Part shown: piece after piece, positions 61,901-64,000 of the stretch
Numbering within the stretch: the first letter of the stretch is position 1
Layout of the letters: the number at the start of each line of letters is the position of its first letter
NCBI RefSeq assembly: GCF_017875735.1
Contig: NZ_JAGGMZ010000001.1
Coordinates: forward strand, 868,001 to 932,000
Source: Arthrobacter sp. CAN_C5
GTDB taxonomy: Bacteria > Actinomycetota > Actinomycetes > Actinomycetales > Micrococcaceae
DNA length: 64,000 nucleotides
Reading direction: 5' to 3'
The notes under the pieces: generated by a model
Told to the model about the DNA's origin: nothing
The model's database searches: none
Seen by the model: only the letters and a program-made list of their open reading frames with translations
Program-made: the position numbers and the translations under genes

Positions 61901-62299
61901 GTGATCGTGGGTATCGGCGTCGACGTCGTCGACATCGAGCGGTTCGGCCGCCAGCTGGAGCGCACCCCCGGACTGCGGGACAGGTTGTTCGTGCCCGCCG
62001 AGCGGGTGCTCAACCTGCGCTCCCTGGCTGCTCGGTTTGCTGCCAAGGAGGCGGTAGCCAAGGTGCTGGGAGCACCCGCGGGGATGAACTGGCAGGACTG
62101 CTGGATCGGTGTCGACACTGCCGGTAGCCCGTCGATCGAGGTCAAGGGGACGGTCGCTGCTGCAGCGGCTCTCAAGGGCGTGCGCCGCTGGCATCTGTCC
62201 CTCAGCCATGACGGCGGGGTAGCCACCGCCATGGTGGTGGGAGAGGGCGTAGCCGGCGAAGGTGCACCGGCATCGCTTTCTGGCGGGATAGACTCCTAA
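61901..62299 (+). CDS. acpS: Holo-[acyl-carrier-protein] synthase
   Basis: A 132-residue phosphopantetheinyl transferase that loads coenzyme A-derived arms onto acyl carrier protein. The magnesium-binding Asp in [12 protein letters not shown] and Glu in [13 protein letters not shown], and [15 protein letters not shown], are conserved. GTG start six bases after glmS. It uses the product of the CoA pathway started by the neighbouring coaA. nnr follows two bases after its stop. Confidence 0.95.
   Translation: MIVGIGVDVVDIERFGRQLERTPGLRDRLFVPAERVLNLRSLAARFAAKEAVAKVLGAPAGMNWQDCWIGVDTAGSPSIEVKGTVAAAAALKGVRRWHLSLSHDGGVATAMVVGEGVAGEGAPASLSGGIDS
62289..62294 (+). promoter_or_regulatory. Candidate -10 in front of nnr
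   Basis: TAGACT, inside the end of acpS, ends seven bases before the nnr ATG. It would give a leaderless transcript in addition to read-through from glmS-acpS. Confidence 0.3.
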
Positions 62300-62301
62300 G
62301 T

Positions 62302-63855
62302 ATGCTTAGCGCCTATTCGGGCAGTGCGATCCGTTCGGCTGAAGCCCCCCTCCTCACGGCCGGGCACAGCGACGCCCTGATGCAACACGCGGCCTATGGC
62401 CTCTACACCGCCGCGACCACCGAGCTCCTTGCCTCCCGGGGAGGCTGCTACGGGCGCAACGCTTTTGTCCTCGCGGGCAGCGGCAACAACGCCGGTGACG
62501 CCCTCTTCGCGGCGGCCCGCCTGGCCGGCAGGGGAGTACGCACCACCGCGGTGCTCACCGCCGGGACCACCCACCCCGCCGCGCTGGCGGCGTTTGAACG
62601 CGCGGGCGGCCGCGTCGAGCGGCTTTCCGAGGAAATCCTCCACCGGCTCGTGCAACTGTGCGCGGCTGCGGACCTGATCATTGACGGCATCCTGGGAATC
62701 GGCGGATCCGGCGGATTGCGCGAACCGGCAGCGAGTCTCGTCCGCGAGCTCGCCACCGCCGCAACGGGAACGGTCATCGCCTGCGATCTGCCCAGCGGGC
62801 TGGATGCCACCACCGGGATGGTCCACGAACCGGTGCTCCCCGCCGATCTGACCGTGACGTTCGGCGCGCTGAAGGCCGGGCTCCTCACCGGTGCGGGTGC
62901 CCGCGCAGCAGGACGGGTCACGGTCATCGACATCGGGCTCGGCGCGACGCTCCCCGAACCGGCTATCCGCCGGCTGGAGCCGGCCGACCTCGCGGCACTC
63001 TACCGACAGCCGCGCGCCAGCGATCACAAGTACACCCGCGGGGTACTCGGGATCGCCGCCGGCTCCGTGAAGTACCCGGGGGCCGCGGTGCTGGCCACCG
63101 GTGCTGCCCTGGCTACCGGCCTGGGCATGGTGCGGTACCTGGGACCGGAGCCCGTCGCCAGTCTGATCAACCGGAGCCACCCGGCAGCCGTCTGCTCCCA
63201 GGAATCCGTCAGGTCATCCCAGGTCCAGGCCTGGCTGGTCGGACCCGGCGCCGAAGACGACGCGGACCAGCGACGGCGGGCCCGCGACGCCATGTCCTCG
63301 GGTCTGCCCACGGTGGTCGACGCCGGAGCGCTGCCCCTGCTGCCGCGCAGGCTGGGACCTCATGTCATCCTGACCCCCCATGCCGGTGAGCTGCAGACGG
63401 TCCTGGCCAGCCGCAAGGTCCGGGTAACCCGGCAGGACATTGAGTCGGCGCCCGCCGACTACGCCCGCAAGGCCGCGGAGCTCACCGGTGCGACGGTGCT
63501 GCTCAAGGGTGCCGTCACGGTGGTCGCCTCGCCGTCGGGCGCGCTCTTCAGCCAGGCCGCCGCAACGCCGTGGCTCGCCACTGCCGGATCAGGTGACACC
63601 CTGGCCGGCATCCTTGGAGCCCTCGCGGCGACACTTGCCGAGGACGACGACGGTGCGGCCGCTGGCCGCCTCGGGGTGCCCGAGGCCGACACCTGGGCCG
63701 CCGTCGCGGCGGCGGCAGCCCTGCTGCATGGCCTCGCCGGGACGAGGGCGGCCGCCTTCGGGCCCGTGGTCGTCTCGGACCTGCCGAAGCATGTCGGTGC
63801 GGTCCTCGCGGACCTGCTGACGGGACCGCCCGATAGGACACAATTCACCAAATAG
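62302..63855 (+). CDS. nnr: Bifunctional NAD(P)H-hydrate repair enzyme
   Basis: A 517-residue two-domain repair enzyme. Residues 1-220 are the epimerase (YjeF_N type, AGSGNNAGDALFAAARL), and about 230-510 the ADP-dependent dehydratase of the ribokinase fold (TPHAGELQ, LLKGAVTVVASP and the catalytic GSGDTLAGILGAL). It restores NADH and NADPH from their damaged hydrates. The epimerase loop reads NNAGD rather than the more common NNGGD. Confidence 0.95.
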   Translation: MLSAYSGSAIRSAEAPLLTAGHSDALMQHAAYGLYTAATTELLASRGGCYGRNAFVLAGSGNNAGDALFAAARLAGRGVRTTAVLTAGTTHPAALAAFERAGGRVERLSEEILHRLVQLCAAADLIIDGILGIGGSGGLREPAASLVRELATAATGTVIACDLPSGLDATTGMVHEPVLPADLTVTFGALKAGLLTGAGARAAGRVTVIDIGLGATLPEPAIRRLEPADLAALYRQPRASDHKYTRGVLGIAAGSVKYPGAAVLATGAALATGLGMVRYLGPEPVASLINRSHPAAVCSQESVRSSQVQAWLVGPGAEDDADQRRRARDAMSSGLPTVVDAGALPLLPRRLGPHVILTPHAGELQTVLASRKVRVTRQDIESAPADYARKAAELTGATVLLKGAVTVVASPSGALFSQAAATPWLATAGSGDTLAGILGALAATLAEDDDGAAAGRLGVPEADTWAAVAAAAALLHGLAGTRAAAFGPVVVSDLPKHVGAVLADLLTGPPDRTQFTK

Positions 63856-63931
63856 TCACCTGGTTGCGCTATGAAGGTAGCTGGACCGTTTACTTTTCGA
63901 CCCACGATTTACCCACTTTTCAGGAGAATAC

Positions 63932-64000
63932 ATGGAACTCTGGCCCGGCGAAGCGTACCCCTTGGGCGCCACCTATGATGGCACCGGCACCAACTTTGCG
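63932..64000 (+). CDS. glgX: Glycogen debranching enzyme, N-terminal end (partial)
   Basis: Twenty-three codons from ATG 63932 to the window edge, after an AGGAGA site. The peptide ELWPGEAYPLGATYDGTGTNFA matches the first strands of the carbohydrate-binding domain of GlgX isoamylases (YPLGATxDGxGTNFA). GlgX removes the branches of glycogen. Another GH13 enzyme such as TreX is hard to exclude from so short a part. Confidence 0.8.
   Translation, partial: MELWPGEAYPLGATYDGTGTNFA

Overview
The window is GC-rich chromosomal DNA of a high-GC Gram-positive bacterium, most likely a Micrococcaceae member close to Arthrobacter. Three things point there: actinobacterial ribosomal and RNA polymerase operons with many GTG/TTG starts, a crtE-crtB-crtI-elongase carotenoid cluster of the C50 type, and a Tad pilus locus arranged as in Actinobacteria. 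No insertion sequence, phage gene, CRISPR array, tRNA or rRNA was seen. This assignment comes from gene content alone.

Layout. 1-8.1 kb: the end of rplL, a thiolase, a small membrane protein, a family 2 glycosyltransferase, idi, and divergently the operon crtE-crtB-crtI-crtEb. 8.1-38.7 kb: the core gene-expression block, rpoB-rpoC, rpsL-rpsG-fusA-tuf, the S10 operon (rpsJ to rpsQ), the spc operon (rplN to rplO, without rpsN), secY-adk-map, infA-rpmJ-rpsM-rpsK-rpoA-rplQ (without rpsD) and truA. 38.7-42.6 kb: a divergent histidine kinase/response regulator pair, an Hpt-like protein lacking its histidine, and a prepilin peptidase. 42.6-45.5 kb: a PAS-GGDEF-EAL cyclic-di-GMP enzyme. 45.5-52.4 kb: a complete leftward Tad/Flp pilus operon (flp, tadE, tadG, rcpC, tadZ, tadA, tadB, tadC). 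52.6-54.9 kb: an iron-siderophore type ABC importer whose first permease gene has lost its 5' half. 54.9-64 kb: rplM-rpsI, glmM, mscL, a D,D-carboxypeptidase lipoprotein, coaA, glmS, acpS, nnr and the start of glgX.

How the genes work together. Idi, CrtE, CrtB and CrtI make lycopene from C5 units and the UbiA-type elongase adds C5 units to give C45/C50 carotenoids. The two lycopene cyclase genes expected between crtI and the elongase are replaced by a 22-codon ORF joined to both neighbours by ATGA overlaps, so an acyclic C50 pigment (flavuxanthin or bacterioruberin type) is predicted. The kinase/regulator, Hpt-like protein and cyclic-di-GMP enzyme sit beside the pilus genes and may control them. 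GlmM and GlmS both feed UDP-GlcNAc synthesis.

The most interesting observations are the apparent cyclase excision scar, the truncated importer permease fused up against the rplM promoter, the histidine-less Hpt protein, a terminator hairpin that overlaps the predicted start of truA, and several unassigned inverted repeats and structured leaders. All were read by eye; none was tested by alignment or folding software.
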